Shown here in pieces: positions 6,360-14,740 of a DNA stretch of 64,000 nucleotides. The translations under genes and the position numbers were made by a program. The DNA lies in assembly GCF_007827595.1 (NCBI RefSeq), contig NZ_VISR01000003.1, forward strand, positions 558,001 to 622,000, written 5' to 3'. Each line of letters opens with the position of its first letter. Position 1 is the stretch's first letter. Origin of the DNA: Streptomyces sp. BK340. GTDB lineage: Bacteria > Actinomycetota > Actinomycetes > Streptomycetales > Streptomycetaceae. The notes below the pieces were generated by a model, which saw nothing but the letters and a program-made list of their open reading frames with translations, searched no databases and had not been told where the DNA came from.

Positions 6360-9040
6360 CGCAGTCCCCGCCCGGTCTCCAGCACCTCCCGCGCCTGCGC
6401 CACCAGCCCGTCCGCGCCGATCGAACGGGCCAGCGCCAGGCCCCGGTTGAGTTCGGCGACCGAGCGGATCGCGATGCCGTACTCGACCCGGGCCGCCGCG
6501 TGCTCGTACTGGCAGGGCGAGGCCTCCAGATAGGCGACGGCCTGGGCGGCCAGATGGACCGCGCGCTGGCCGGTCTCCAACGCGGCGGCACAGCGCAGGG
6601 CCTCGCCGATGGCGGTGTCCGTGCCGAACCGCTCGGCCTGTCGGCGGGCGTCCGCGGCGAGCCGGGCGGCCCTGGCGGGGTCCTGGGTGGCGAGGGCCTT
6701 GGCGAGGTCGACGGACCAGGGTGCGAGGACGGGGTTGTGGCCGCCGCGGGAGACGGCCGTCTTCTCGGCGGCCTCCAGTTCGTTGATGCCCTCCTCGGTG
6801 CGGCCCGTCGCGAGCAGCAGCCGGCCGCGTACGGAGCGGATGTCGGGCAGCACGATCGTGGACGGGTAGGGCGGGGCGAAGCCGTACTGCTCGGCGATCG
6901 CCCAGGCCTCCTCGACATGGCCGCGGGCCAGCAGGGTGTCGACGAGTCCGCAGGTCGACGACCAGTACAGCGGCAGGCCGCGGCCGACGCGCTCGGCCAG
7001 CGTCAGCGCCTCGCGCAGCGTGGTCTCGGCGTCGCGTAGCCGGCCCTGCCTGCGGTAGGCGAGGCCGAGGAAGGCGTTGGCCAGGGAGAGGTGGCCGCCG
7101 CGCCAGCCGGCGCCGGTGTAGGCGCGCAGGGCCTCGGCGAACAGGCTCTCGGCGCGGTCGAGCCGGTCGGCGTAGGCGTACGAGCTGCCCAGCATCATCA
7201 GCAGTTCGATGCCCCACTCGCCGTCGGTCCAGCCGAGGCCGGGTGCGAGGCGGCCGTTGACGAGGGCGCGGTCGCACAGCTGGAGGACCTCCTCGGCGTT
7301 CTCGCCGTGGGTCATCGCGTCGAAGCCGCGCAGGATCAGCAGGGCGCGCTCGGAGTTGTCCCGGCCGGTGCAGGTGCCGGCCAGTTCGGCCAGGCGCCGG
7401 GAGCGTTCCGGGGAGACGCTCTCGCCGTGGATGCCCTCCCACATGAACTGCACGGCCTGCAGCCGCAGCTTGACCGGGCCCGCCTCGTGCCGGGCGGCCT
7501 CGGCCTCGACCGTGCGGACGGCTTCCTCCAGCTGGTCGTTGTGGAGCAGCGCCTGGGAGAGCCGGACCACGGCGTCGACCCGCTGGGTGCCGTTCAGGCC
7601 GGGCATGGCGAGCGCGGACTGCAGATGCTCGATGGTGACGGCGGGTGCGGTGAGCAGGGTGGCGTGGCCCAGTTCGAAGAGCACCTGTGCGTGCACGTCG
7701 GGGAGCGGCGGCTCGGCCAGGGCGCGCTCCAGACAGCGGCGGGCCGCGTCGGGCGCGCCGACGGCCAGGTGCTCGCGGGCCGCCTCGCGCAGCTGCTCGA
7801 CGAGTTCCTCGTCGTCGTCCGGGTGCACCTTGAGCAGGTGCCGGGAGGCCTCGGCGGCGCTGTGGCCGGTCTCGGTGAGGATCTGCGCGGCGACGCCGTG
7901 CATGGCGGTGCACACGCCCGCCGGGATGGAGTTGTAGACGGCGGAGGCGATCAGCGGGTGGACGAACTCCAGCTCGCCTTCCTCGGTCTCGGAGCCGGCC
8001 GCCTGGTCTGGTTCGGTGAGGAAGCGGGCGGTGCGGAGCAGGTCGGCGCAGCGCTCGGCGGTGTCGGGGTTCATGGAGGCGAGCCGTGCGACGAGGTCGA
8101 CGGAGATGCCGGTGCCGAGGATGGCGGCGGCCCAGGCGAACTGGGTGGCGTCGATGCCGAGTCCCTTGAGCCGGTCGACCAGGCCGCCGCCGCGGGCGGA
8201 GCGGTTCAGGTCGCGCAGTTCGCCGGCCCGGGACTCGACCGGATGGACCTCGCTGTCCAGCACCTTGGCGAGGAGTTCGACGGTGTCGTACGGGTTGCCG
8301 CCGGTGACGGCCCAGACCTCGCGGCAGAACGGGTCGTCGGCGTGCCGGCCGACGGTGGCGCGGGTGAGCCCGGCGGTGGCCTCCGGGGTCAGGGCGCTGA
8401 GGTTGCTGACGGGATGCCCCGCCGTGGCGGCGACCGCTTCGAGGAGGCGGGCGCTCTCGCCGCTCACCTCGCCGGGGCGGCGGGCGACCAGGACCAGCAC
8501 CGACAGGTCGTCCAGGCGTTCGGCGAACGCGGCGAGCCAGCGCAGGGTCTCCTGGTCGGCCCAGTGTGCGTCGTCGATGATCAGCACCAGCGGCCACTCA
8601 CGGCGGGCGAGCCGGCGCACGGCCGCGACGAGCCCGTCGCAGACGTACTGCGGGTCGACGCTGCCCTCGCCCGGTTCCACTATCCCGAGGGCGGGGCCCG
8701 CGATGTCGTACCAGTCGCCGAGGTACTCGCGTGCCTCCTCCGGGAGCAGGGAGAGCAGCGCCGGCTGCAGCAGCTGCCGCACCACGTTGAACGGCACGGA
8801 CTTCAGGGTCTCGCCGCCGCGGGCGTACCACACCGTGCAGCCGCGGCGCTCGGCGATGCGGCGGGTCTCGGCGAGCAGCGCGGTCTTGCCGAGTCCGGCC
8901 TCGCCCCGGAAGACCAGCAGGCTGCCCGCGGACGACTGATCGGCGCACAGGACGTCGAGCGTCCGCGTGACGGTGGCGATCTCCGCGTCCCGCTCCCACA
9001 GGGAAGCCGCGGCGGCCGCCGACGGCCGTGCCTCCGTCAT
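6356..9040 (-). CDS. Large STAND/LAL-type ATPase lacking a LuxR DNA-binding domain
   Basis: An 894-residue protein resembling the large ATP-binding LuxR regulators (MalT/LAL class). Walker A is GEAGLGKT at 46-53 and Walker B LVLIIDDAHWAD at about 151-162. An NB-ARC-like middle and a long TPR-like helical region (about 470-890) follow. LAL proteins normally end in a LuxR helix-turn-helix; here the chain stops at GRGLR with no such domain, and the TAG lies inside the neighbouring inverted-repeat element. It could be a 3' truncation or a natural HTH-less relative. GGGGAGG precedes the ATG at 9040. Role unknown; regulatory function is inferred from family only. Confidence 0.7.
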   Translation of the reverse strand: MTEARPSAAAAASLWERDAEIATVTRTLDVLCADQSSAGSLLVFRGEAGLGKTALLAETRRIAERRGCTVWYARGGETLKSVPFNVVRQLLQPALLSLLPEEAREYLGDWYDIAGPALGIVEPGEGSVDPQYVCDGLVAAVRRLARREWPLVLIIDDAHWADQETLRWLAAFAERLDDLSVLVLVARRPGEVSGESARLLEAVAATAGHPVSNLSALTPEATAGLTRATVGRHADDPFCREVWAVTGGNPYDTVELLAKVLDSEVHPVESRAGELRDLNRSARGGGLVDRLKGLGIDATQFAWAAAILGTGISVDLVARLASMNPDTAERCADLLRTARFLTEPDQAAGSETEEGELEFVHPLIASAVYNSIPAGVCTAMHGVAAQILTETGHSAAEASRHLLKVHPDDDEELVEQLREAAREHLAVGAPDAARRCLERALAEPPLPDVHAQVLFELGHATLLTAPAVTIEHLQSALAMPGLNGTQRVDAVVRLSQALLHNDQLEEAVRTVEAEAARHEAGPVKLRLQAVQFMWEGIHGESVSPERSRRLAELAGTCTGRDNSERALLILRGFDAMTHGENAEEVLQLCDRALVNGRLAPGLGWTDGEWGIELLMMLGSSYAYADRLDRAESLFAEALRAYTGAGWRGGHLSLANAFLGLAYRRQGRLRDAETTLREALTLAERVGRGLPLYWSSTCGLVDTLLARGHVEEAWAIAEQYGFAPPYPSTIVLPDIRSVRGRLLLATGRTEEGINELEAAEKTAVSRGGHNPVLAPWSVDLAKALATQDPARAARLAADARRQAERFGTDTAIGEALRCAAALETGQRAVHLAAQAVAYLEASPCQYEHAAARVEYGIAIRSVAELNRGLALARSIGADGLVAQAREVLETGRGLR

Positions 9041-9221
9041 CCCGTTACCTCCCCAGGTCGCCCGAATGACGTACAGACCACGAGCGTAGCCGTCCGGTGG
9101 GATGTGTGGAGGCCGGTCCGGGCACGTGTTGCCCCGCCGGGTGAACGATGAGGCGAGTGGGCGACGCGCATGCCGTCCCACCAGCCGCTGTGGATCCGAC
9201 GAACCGTCAACAGGGCCTGGA

Positions 9222-10583
9222 ATGAAGCTGATTTTCGAACCCCCCGGAGATCGCGGGGGCCATGGGGAACGACACGACCGCGACGAACGGGACGACCGCG
9301 ACCACCGCGGCGTCCGCGGCGACACGGCCGCCCGCACGCCGACGGTGCGGGCGGTGGCGGCGGGGTCGGTGGGCAATCTCGTCGAGTGGTACGAGTTCGG
9401 CGTCTACGGCTATCTGGCCACCGTCCTCGCCGAGCGGTTCTTCACCCCGGCGGGCGCGACTGCGACCGACGGCCTGGTGCGCACGTACGCATCCTTCGCG
9501 CTGGCGTTCTTCTTCCGGCCCCTCGGCGCGGCCCTGTTCGGCAGGCTGGGCGACCGGATCGGGCGACGGCCGGTGCTCATCGCGGTGATCGCGCTGATGG
9601 CGGCCGCGACGACGCTGATCGGCGTGCTGCCGACGTACGCCACCGCGGGCGCCCTGGCACCGTGGCTGCTGACGTTCCTGAGGGTGCTTCAGGGACTCTC
9701 GGCAGGCGGTGAGTTCGGCGGCGCGGTGGCGCTGATGACCGAGTTCGCCCCGCCGGGGCGGCGCGGACTGTACGGCGCGTGGCAGTCGTTCACGGTGGCG
9801 CTGGGCCTGCTGGGCGGCGCGGGTGTCGCGGCGGCGACTGCCATGGTGCTCGGCGAGGACCAACTCGCCGACTGGGGCTGGCGGTTGCCGTTCCTGCTGG
9901 CGTTGCCGCTGGGGCTGGTGGCGCTGTGGCTGCGGGTCGGGCTGGAGGAGACGCCGGAGTTCCGGGAGCGGGCGCGGACGGCTGCCGGCCCGAGTGGCGC
10001 CGGGGTGGTGGCGTCGGCGGTGCTGCTCGGTGTCGGGCGGGTCATGGGCTGGTCGGCGGCCGGATACACGTTCCTCGTCGTCCTGCCCTCGTATCTCCAG
10101 GCCTCGCTGCACACGGGTGTCCGGGATGCGCTGCTCACCACCGTGCCGGCCAACCTCGGGTTCGCCGCGGCGATCCTCCCGGCGGGGCTGCTCAGCGACC
10201 GGGTCGGGCGGCGCCCGGTGATGCTCACCGGGGCGGTGCTGGTGGCCGGACTCGCCGTGCCGTTGTTCGACCTGCTGCAGAACGAGGGGACTTCCGCCGT
10301 GGCGAGGGGCATGGCCACGTGTGCGGCGGGCGCCGTGGTGGGGCTCATGGCCGGGCCCGGGCCCGCACTGCTCGCCGAGATGTTCCCGGCACGGGTGCGC
10401 TGGACGGGCCTCGGGCTGGCCTACTCCCTCTCGAACGCGGTGTTCTCCGGAAGCGCGGGACTGATCATCACGGAGGCCGTACACCGGACCGGGAACGTGG
10501 ACGTGCCCGCCTACTACGCCGCGACGGCCTGCGCGCTGAGTGCGCTGGCGCTGATGAAGCGGCAGACGGGAAAGGTGAGTTGA
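9222..10583 (+). CDS. MFS metabolite:H+ symporter (MHS family)
   Basis: About 450 residues with 12 predicted membrane helices. The sequence GNLVEWYEFGVYGYLA near the N-terminus and GRLGDRIGRRPVL between helices 2 and 3 identify the metabolite:H+ symporter family (relatives of ShiA, KgtP, ProP). The substrate cannot be told from sequence. The start is uncertain: ATG 9222 gives an Arg/Asp/His-rich leader, while a GTG at 9345 starts just before the first helix. The next gene, anmK, begins four bases after its stop, so the two are probably co-transcribed and the cargo may be a cell-wall sugar or organic acid. Confidence 0.75.
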   Translation: MKLIFEPPGDRGGHGERHDRDERDDRDHRGVRGDTAARTPTVRAVAAGSVGNLVEWYEFGVYGYLATVLAERFFTPAGATATDGLVRTYASFALAFFFRPLGAALFGRLGDRIGRRPVLIAVIALMAAATTLIGVLPTYATAGALAPWLLTFLRVLQGLSAGGEFGGAVALMTEFAPPGRRGLYGAWQSFTVALGLLGGAGVAAATAMVLGEDQLADWGWRLPFLLALPLGLVALWLRVGLEETPEFRERARTAAGPSGAGVVASAVLLGVGRVMGWSAAGYTFLVVLPSYLQASLHTGVRDALLTTVPANLGFAAAILPAGLLSDRVGRRPVMLTGAVLVAGLAVPLFDLLQNEGTSAVARGMATCAAGAVVGLMAGPGPALLAEMFPARVRWTGLGLAYSLSNAVFSGSAGLIITEAVHRTGNVDVPAYYAATACALSALALMKRQTGKVS

Positions 10584-10586
10584 GCG

Positions 10587-11738
10587 ATGCGGGTGATCGG
10601 GCTCATGTCGGGGACGTCGTACGACGCGGTCGACGCGGCGGCCGCGGATCTGCGGCTGGACGGGGACACGCTCATGCTGAAGCCGCTGGGGATGGTGAGC
10701 GCGCCGTACGACGACGCACTGCGCGAAGCGCTCGCCGCTGCGCTGCCACCGGCCGCCGTTCCGCTCGCCGAGGTGTGCCGCCTCGACACCCTGATCGGGC
10801 GGGCGTTCGCCGCGGCGGCGGTCCGGGCGGACCGTGAACTGTGCGGCGGACAAGGCGAATTGGTGGCCTCGCACGGGCAGACCGTCTACCACTGGGTGGA
10901 CGGCGGCCGGGTGCACGGCACGCTCCAGCTGGGGCAGCCGGCGTGGATCGCCGAGGCGACCGGGCTGCCGGTGGTCGCCGACTTCCGGTCCCGGGACGTC
11001 ACCGCCGGCGGCCAGGGCGCGCCCCTGGTGAGCCTCGTGGACCTGTTGTGGCTGCGGGGCAGGCCCGGCACGCCGGTGGCGCTGAACATCGGCGGGATCG
11101 CCAACCTCACCGCGCCGGACGGGACCGCCTTCGACACCGGGCCGGGCTGCGCGCTGCTGGACGCGGCGGCCAGGGAGTACAGCGGCGGGCGGCTGGCCTA
11201 CGACGCCGGCGGGGCGCTGGCCGCGCGGGGCCGGCCGGACCTGCCGCTGCTGGAACGGCTGCTCGCCGAGCCGTACTACGCGCTGGTCCCGCCCAAGACG
11301 ACCGGCAAGGAGCTGTTCCACGCCGGGTACCTGCGGGGGGCCGGGGTGGACGGCCTGCCCGCCCCGGACGTGCTGGCGACGCTCACCCTGCTGACGGCCC
11401 GGACCATCGCCGACGCGGTGCGGTCCGTCGGCGCCACGGAGGTGATCGCCTCCGGCGGAGGCACCCGCAACCCGGTGCTCATGTCCCACGTCCGGGAGCT
11501 GCTCCCGCGGACCGCCGTACGCACGTCGGACCAGCTGGGCCTGTCCGCCGCCGGGAAGGAGGCGTACGCCTTCGCGGTCCTCGGTTTCCTCACCGCCCAC
11601 GGCCTCCCCGGCACCGACCCGCGCAGCACGGGCGCCCGGCACCCGAGTGTGCTGGGCTCGCTGACACCGGGGCGGGAGGGGCTGCGCCTGCCGCCGGCCC
11701 CGCGGGTGGGGCCGGTGCGGCTGGTGGTGACGGTGTGA
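10587..11738 (+). CDS. anmK: Anhydro-N-acetylmuramic acid kinase
   Basis: A 383-residue member of the ASKHA kinase fold. It opens anhydroMurNAc and phosphorylates it to MurNAc-6-phosphate in peptidoglycan recycling. Diagnostic motifs: LMSGTSYDAVD at 6-16, ASHGQTVYHW, NIGGIANLT, FDTGPGCALLD, and the C-terminal ASGGGTRNPVLM. It follows the MHS transporter with 3 bp between them. Neither an anhydroMurNAc permease nor a MurNAc-6-P etherase is visible nearby. Confidence 0.92.
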   Translation: MRVIGLMSGTSYDAVDAAAADLRLDGDTLMLKPLGMVSAPYDDALREALAAALPPAAVPLAEVCRLDTLIGRAFAAAAVRADRELCGGQGELVASHGQTVYHWVDGGRVHGTLQLGQPAWIAEATGLPVVADFRSRDVTAGGQGAPLVSLVDLLWLRGRPGTPVALNIGGIANLTAPDGTAFDTGPGCALLDAAAREYSGGRLAYDAGGALAARGRPDLPLLERLLAEPYYALVPPKTTGKELFHAGYLRGAGVDGLPAPDVLATLTLLTARTIADAVRSVGATEVIASGGGTRNPVLMSHVRELLPRTAVRTSDQLGLSAAGKEAYAFAVLGFLTAHGLPGTDPRSTGARHPSVLGSLTPGREGLRLPPAPRVGPVRLVVTV

Positions 11739-11919
11739 GGAAGCCCGCCGTGCCGTACCGCACGCCGGTCCGACTGTGACGGCCGGAACGCGGGAGTCCT
11801 CGGCGAAGCGCGGAAATCCGGGATGAAGGCCATTGAATCCGAGGTGAAATGTACCGGTCCGAGGAATTGGCGGCGGATCCTCTCATCCGGCTTTCACCGA
11901 TGCCTCATACGGTGGGGGC

Positions 11920-12924
11920 ATGACGCAGGTGACTCCTCCCGGGTGGTACCCCGACCCCGGGCAGACGAATGACGGTCCGCCCACCGAGCGCTGGTGGGAC
12001 GGCAAGGCCTGGACCGACCAGACCCGCCCCGCCGGGACGGCCGCCACGTGGGGTCCCCCGGCGCAGCAGTTTCCCGGCGGCCCGCAGCCGGCTGCCCCTG
12101 CGTACGGGGCCGCCTTCCCGGGATATCCGGTGTACCCGGTCCAGCCGGCCGCGCCCCGGCGCGGTCTGCGCACCGGCATAGCCGTCGTGGCGGCGGCCGC
12201 GGTCCTGGTGAGCATCGGGGTCGGGGTGTACGCGCTCAGCAAGGACGGCGGGAACGGCGGGGGGGACGACCGCGCCGGTTCCCAGCAGGGACCGGGCGGA
12301 CAGAACGGCGGGCAGGGCGGGTCCGGCGGTCCGGGCGGCTCCGGTGGTCCGGGCGGGTCGCCGTCCCCGGGGCAGTCCGCGGCGCCCAAGATCCGGGGCG
12401 GCGGCACGGTGCCGGATCCGGTGAACGGGATCAGCATGCCCGTGCCGAAGGGCTGGACCGGGCAGACGATCAGCGTCGGCGCGCAGGTCACGTCCGACAA
12501 CTCCTACAAGTGCCCCGGCAACAAGGAGCAGACGTGCACCGCGGGCGGCGCCTACTCGGCCCCCGCCGTCGCGCTCGGCACGGACGGCGACACGGCCGAG
12601 GCGGTCGCCAAGGCGGACATCGCGGCCAACGCCAAGGAGTCCTACGGCGGCACCTCCTACGGCAGCATCACCTCGCACGAGGTGCTGGCCTCCAAGCCGG
12701 TCACGGTGGCCGGGCAGAAGGGCTACCTGGTGCGCTGGAAGGCGGTCACCGCCAACGGCTCCGACGGCTATGTCGAGTCCGTCGCCTTCCCCTCGCCGAA
12801 CGACACCAAGCGGATCGTCGTGGTGCGCTTCGGTGTGGACGTCGGCCAGAAGGTGTCCGTCATCGACGACATCCTGCAGGGGATCAAGGTCTCGTCGGGC
12901 GGCGGGAACGGCCAGAACGTCTGA
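11920..12924 (+). CDS. DUF2510 membrane-anchored protein
   Basis: A 334-residue protein. Residues 7-34 form a DUF2510 motif (PGWYPDPG...RWWDGKAWTDQT), typically cytoplasmic and of unknown function. A Pro/Ala segment and one membrane helix (about 84-106) follow, then a Gly-rich linker (about 110-155) and an exported domain of about 180 residues with two cysteines (KCPGNKEQTC) that may form a disulfide. No enzyme motif is recognised. The gene stands alone, flanked on the right by a strong hairpin shared with the converging TetR gene. Confidence 0.7.
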   Translation: MTQVTPPGWYPDPGQTNDGPPTERWWDGKAWTDQTRPAGTAATWGPPAQQFPGGPQPAAPAYGAAFPGYPVYPVQPAAPRRGLRTGIAVVAAAAVLVSIGVGVYALSKDGGNGGGDDRAGSQQGPGGQNGGQGGSGGPGGSGGPGGSPSPGQSAAPKIRGGGTVPDPVNGISMPVPKGWTGQTISVGAQVTSDNSYKCPGNKEQTCTAGGAYSAPAVALGTDGDTAEAVAKADIAANAKESYGGTSYGSITSHEVLASKPVTVAGQKGYLVRWKAVTANGSDGYVESVAFPSPNDTKRIVVVRFGVDVGQKVSVIDDILQGIKVSSGGGNGQNV

Positions 12925-12945
12925 GGACGCCGCCGGACAGAAGTC

Positions 12946-12990
12946 GGCCGGGTGGGATTCCCCTCCGCTCAAGGGGAACCCCACCCGGCC
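12946..12990. terminator. Bidirectional hairpin terminator
   Basis: Arms GGCCGGGTGGG (12946-12956) and CCCACCCGGCC (12980-12990) pair perfectly, with an inner CCCCT/AGGGG stem. No U-tract follows, as is common in Streptomyces. It separates the converging DUF2510 and TetR genes. Confidence 0.7.
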
Positions 12991-13042
12991 GGGGGGTGCG
13001 CGCCGCCCCCGTCCCCACGGTGCGGCGCCGGCAGGTCACCGT

Positions 13043-13687
13043 TCAGTCATCCCGTGAACGGCGGCCTGGGTCCTGGGTCAGTCCGAGTGCGGGCAGCACG
13101 GCGGACTCCACGAAACGGTCGAGATAGTCGGCGTCGGCGTACTCGCCGCTCAGCACCGGGCGCACCCGCAGGACGCCGAACATCATGGCCGGGATGTACT
13201 CCAGTGCGGGGTGGTCCGCGCGCACCTCGCCCCTTCGCACACCCCTCTCCAGCATCTCCTGCAGTGCGGCGATCTCCGGCGTGACGAGTGCGTCACGCAG
13301 CGCCTGTGCCAGTTCGTGGTCGGCCGTGACCGCGTGACCGAGTGCCTGCAGGAGCCGGGCGTCCTTGTTGGACCAGTCGCCCGCGGCGCGTGCCGCCTGG
13401 CGCAGGTCCTCGGCGAGTGAGCCGGTGTCGATCCCGGCGAAGCGCACCTTGCGGTTGGCGCGCAGCGCGGCCGCGACGAACTGGGGCTTGGTCTTCCACT
13501 GCCGGTAGAGCGTGGACTTGCTGCACCGGGTGCTCGCGGCGACGCCTTCCATGGTCACGGAGTCGTAGCCGCACTCGCGGATCTGCTCCAGCACAGCGTC
13601 GAAGAACTCCCGCTCACGCTCGGGCGTGATCTTGGAGCGGCGCGAGGCGGCGACCGTCTCCGGTCCGTCCGCGGCCTGCGACGTCAT
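13043..13687 (-). CDS. TetR/AcrR-family regulator
   Basis: A 214-residue TetR regulator. The helix-turn-helix is at about 44-70 (SVTMEGVAASTRCSKSTLYR, then QWKTKPQF), and the C-terminal region resembles the TetR_C_11 ligand domain. ATG 13687 was chosen because upstream codons run into the repeated operator DNA. It is divergent from the PAP2/DMT pair, and the intergenic region holds a 16-bp-period array of GTAYCGRTAC motifs that this protein probably binds, repressing both itself and the pair (inference). The ligand is unknown. Confidence 0.85.
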   Translation of the reverse strand: MTSQAADGPETVAASRRSKITPEREREFFDAVLEQIRECGYDSVTMEGVAASTRCSKSTLYRQWKTKPQFVAAALRANRKVRFAGIDTGSLAEDLRQAARAAGDWSNKDARLLQALGHAVTADHELAQALRDALVTPEIAALQEMLERGVRRGEVRADHPALEYIPAMMFGVLRVRPVLSGEYADADYLDRFVESAVLPALGLTQDPGRRSRDD

Positions 13688-13770
13688 GCGTGGCTTCCCC
13701 TCACTCGTACCCGGTCCGCTGAAGATCCGCGCAAGGACGGCCGCGGACCCTGTCTCCAGTGTGTCGCACA

Positions 13771-13877
13771 TCAATCGATACGCAAGTGTACCGGTACTCA
13801 AGCGTATCGGTACACTGCCGTATCGGTACACTCCCGTATCGGTACTGGGAAGTATCGGTACTCAGCCGTATCGATGA
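13771..13877. promoter_or_regulatory. Iterated operator: about six GTAYCGRTAC motifs at 16 bp spacing
   Basis: Copies begin at 13787, 13803, 13819, 13835, 13851 and 13867, each exactly 16 bp apart, with a weaker one at 13771. The unit is CGTATCGGTAC; the copy at 13788-13797 is a perfect palindrome, GTACCGGTAC, and the others deviate by one or two bases. The array lies between the divergent TetR gene and the PAP2 gene, so it most likely is a multi-site TetR operator. The 16 bp step, about 1.5 helical turns, would put successive dimers on opposite faces of the DNA. Confidence 0.75.
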
Positions 13878-13945
13878 GCCCGGACCCCGGTCCGGGCCGC
13901 AGCCCGCACCACCACACGCACGACCGTCAGCGAAGGGGCCGGGGG

Positions 13946-14740
13946 ATGAATGCCCGAACCGAGCCTGCAGAAGCGGAGCCGGACGCGATAACGCGCCCGC
14001 CGCTCCTCCGCGAGTTCCTGCTCGTCGCAGGGCTCTTCCTCGTGTACAAGCTCGGGCGGCAGCTGGCCACCGGCCATACCGCGGACGCCTTCCGCAACGC
14101 CCACCGGGTGTGGGACCTCGAGCGGACCCTGCACCTTCCCCACGAGACCGCCGTGCAGTCCGCACTGCTGCACGGCGACGCCCTCGTGCATCTGGCGAAC
14201 ACCTACTACGCGACCGTCCACTTCCCCGCCACGCTGGCCTTCCTGGTGTGGCTGTACCTCAGCCGGCCCGCGCACTACGTGTGGGCCCGCCGGGTTCTGG
14301 CCGTGGTCACCTCCGCGGCCCTGGTCCTGCCGTTCGTGTTCCCGCTGGCGCCGCCGCGGATGCTGACCGGCACCGGCCTGGTGGACACCGCCCGGGTCTA
14401 CGGCCCCTCCGTCTACGGCCCGCCGTCCAGCGACCACCTCTCCAACCAGTTCGCGGCGATGCCGTCGCTGCACTTCGGCTGGGCCCTGATGGTGGCGATC
14501 GGCCTGATCGCCGCCACCCGGTCGCGCCTGCGCTGGCTGTGGCTCCTGCACCCGCTGATCACCCTGCTGGTGATCGTGGGCACGGCCAACCACTACTGGC
14601 TGGACGCGATCGTCGCGACCGCCATGCTCGGCGTGGCGCTCGCGGTCGTCCACCCGCCGAAGCGGACGTCCAGTACGGCGGGACGCGGTGCCCGGCGGCT
14701 CGCCCCGAAGGAGCCCGTCCTGGTGGGAGCGGGCCGATGA
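13946..14740 (+). CDS. PAP2-superfamily membrane phosphatase or inositolphosphotransferase
   Basis: A 264-residue polytopic membrane protein with five to six helices. The PAP2/AUR1-type motifs MPSLHFGWA (about 172-180) and NHYWLDAIVA (215-224) give the catalytic His and the His/Asp pair of the PAP2_3 group, which acts on lipid phosphates or transfers phospho-inositol head groups. The N-terminal RxxxD-type motif is less clear. ATG 13946 follows GAAGGGG and GGGGG. It overlaps the DMT gene by ATGA and lies downstream of the 16-bp operator array. The exact substrate cannot be read from sequence. Confidence 0.75.
   Translation: MNARTEPAEAEPDAITRPPLLREFLLVAGLFLVYKLGRQLATGHTADAFRNAHRVWDLERTLHLPHETAVQSALLHGDALVHLANTYYATVHFPATLAFLVWLYLSRPAHYVWARRVLAVVTSAALVLPFVFPLAPPRMLTGTGLVDTARVYGPSVYGPPSSDHLSNQFAAMPSLHFGWALMVAIGLIAATRSRLRWLWLLHPLITLLVIVGTANHYWLDAIVATAMLGVALAVVHPPKRTSSTAGRGARRLAPKEPVLVGAGR

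Noticed and set aside
4932..8597. A 1221-codon minus-strand frame covering pcaL and part of the ATPase gene
   Set aside because: It is rich in Arg, Pro and Gly with no motif and lies out of frame with both supported genes.
13771..13877. Possible CRISPR array
   Set aside because: The repeats have a 16 bp period with no unique spacers of 30 bp or more, and no cas gene is present. The position between divergent genes fits an operator array.
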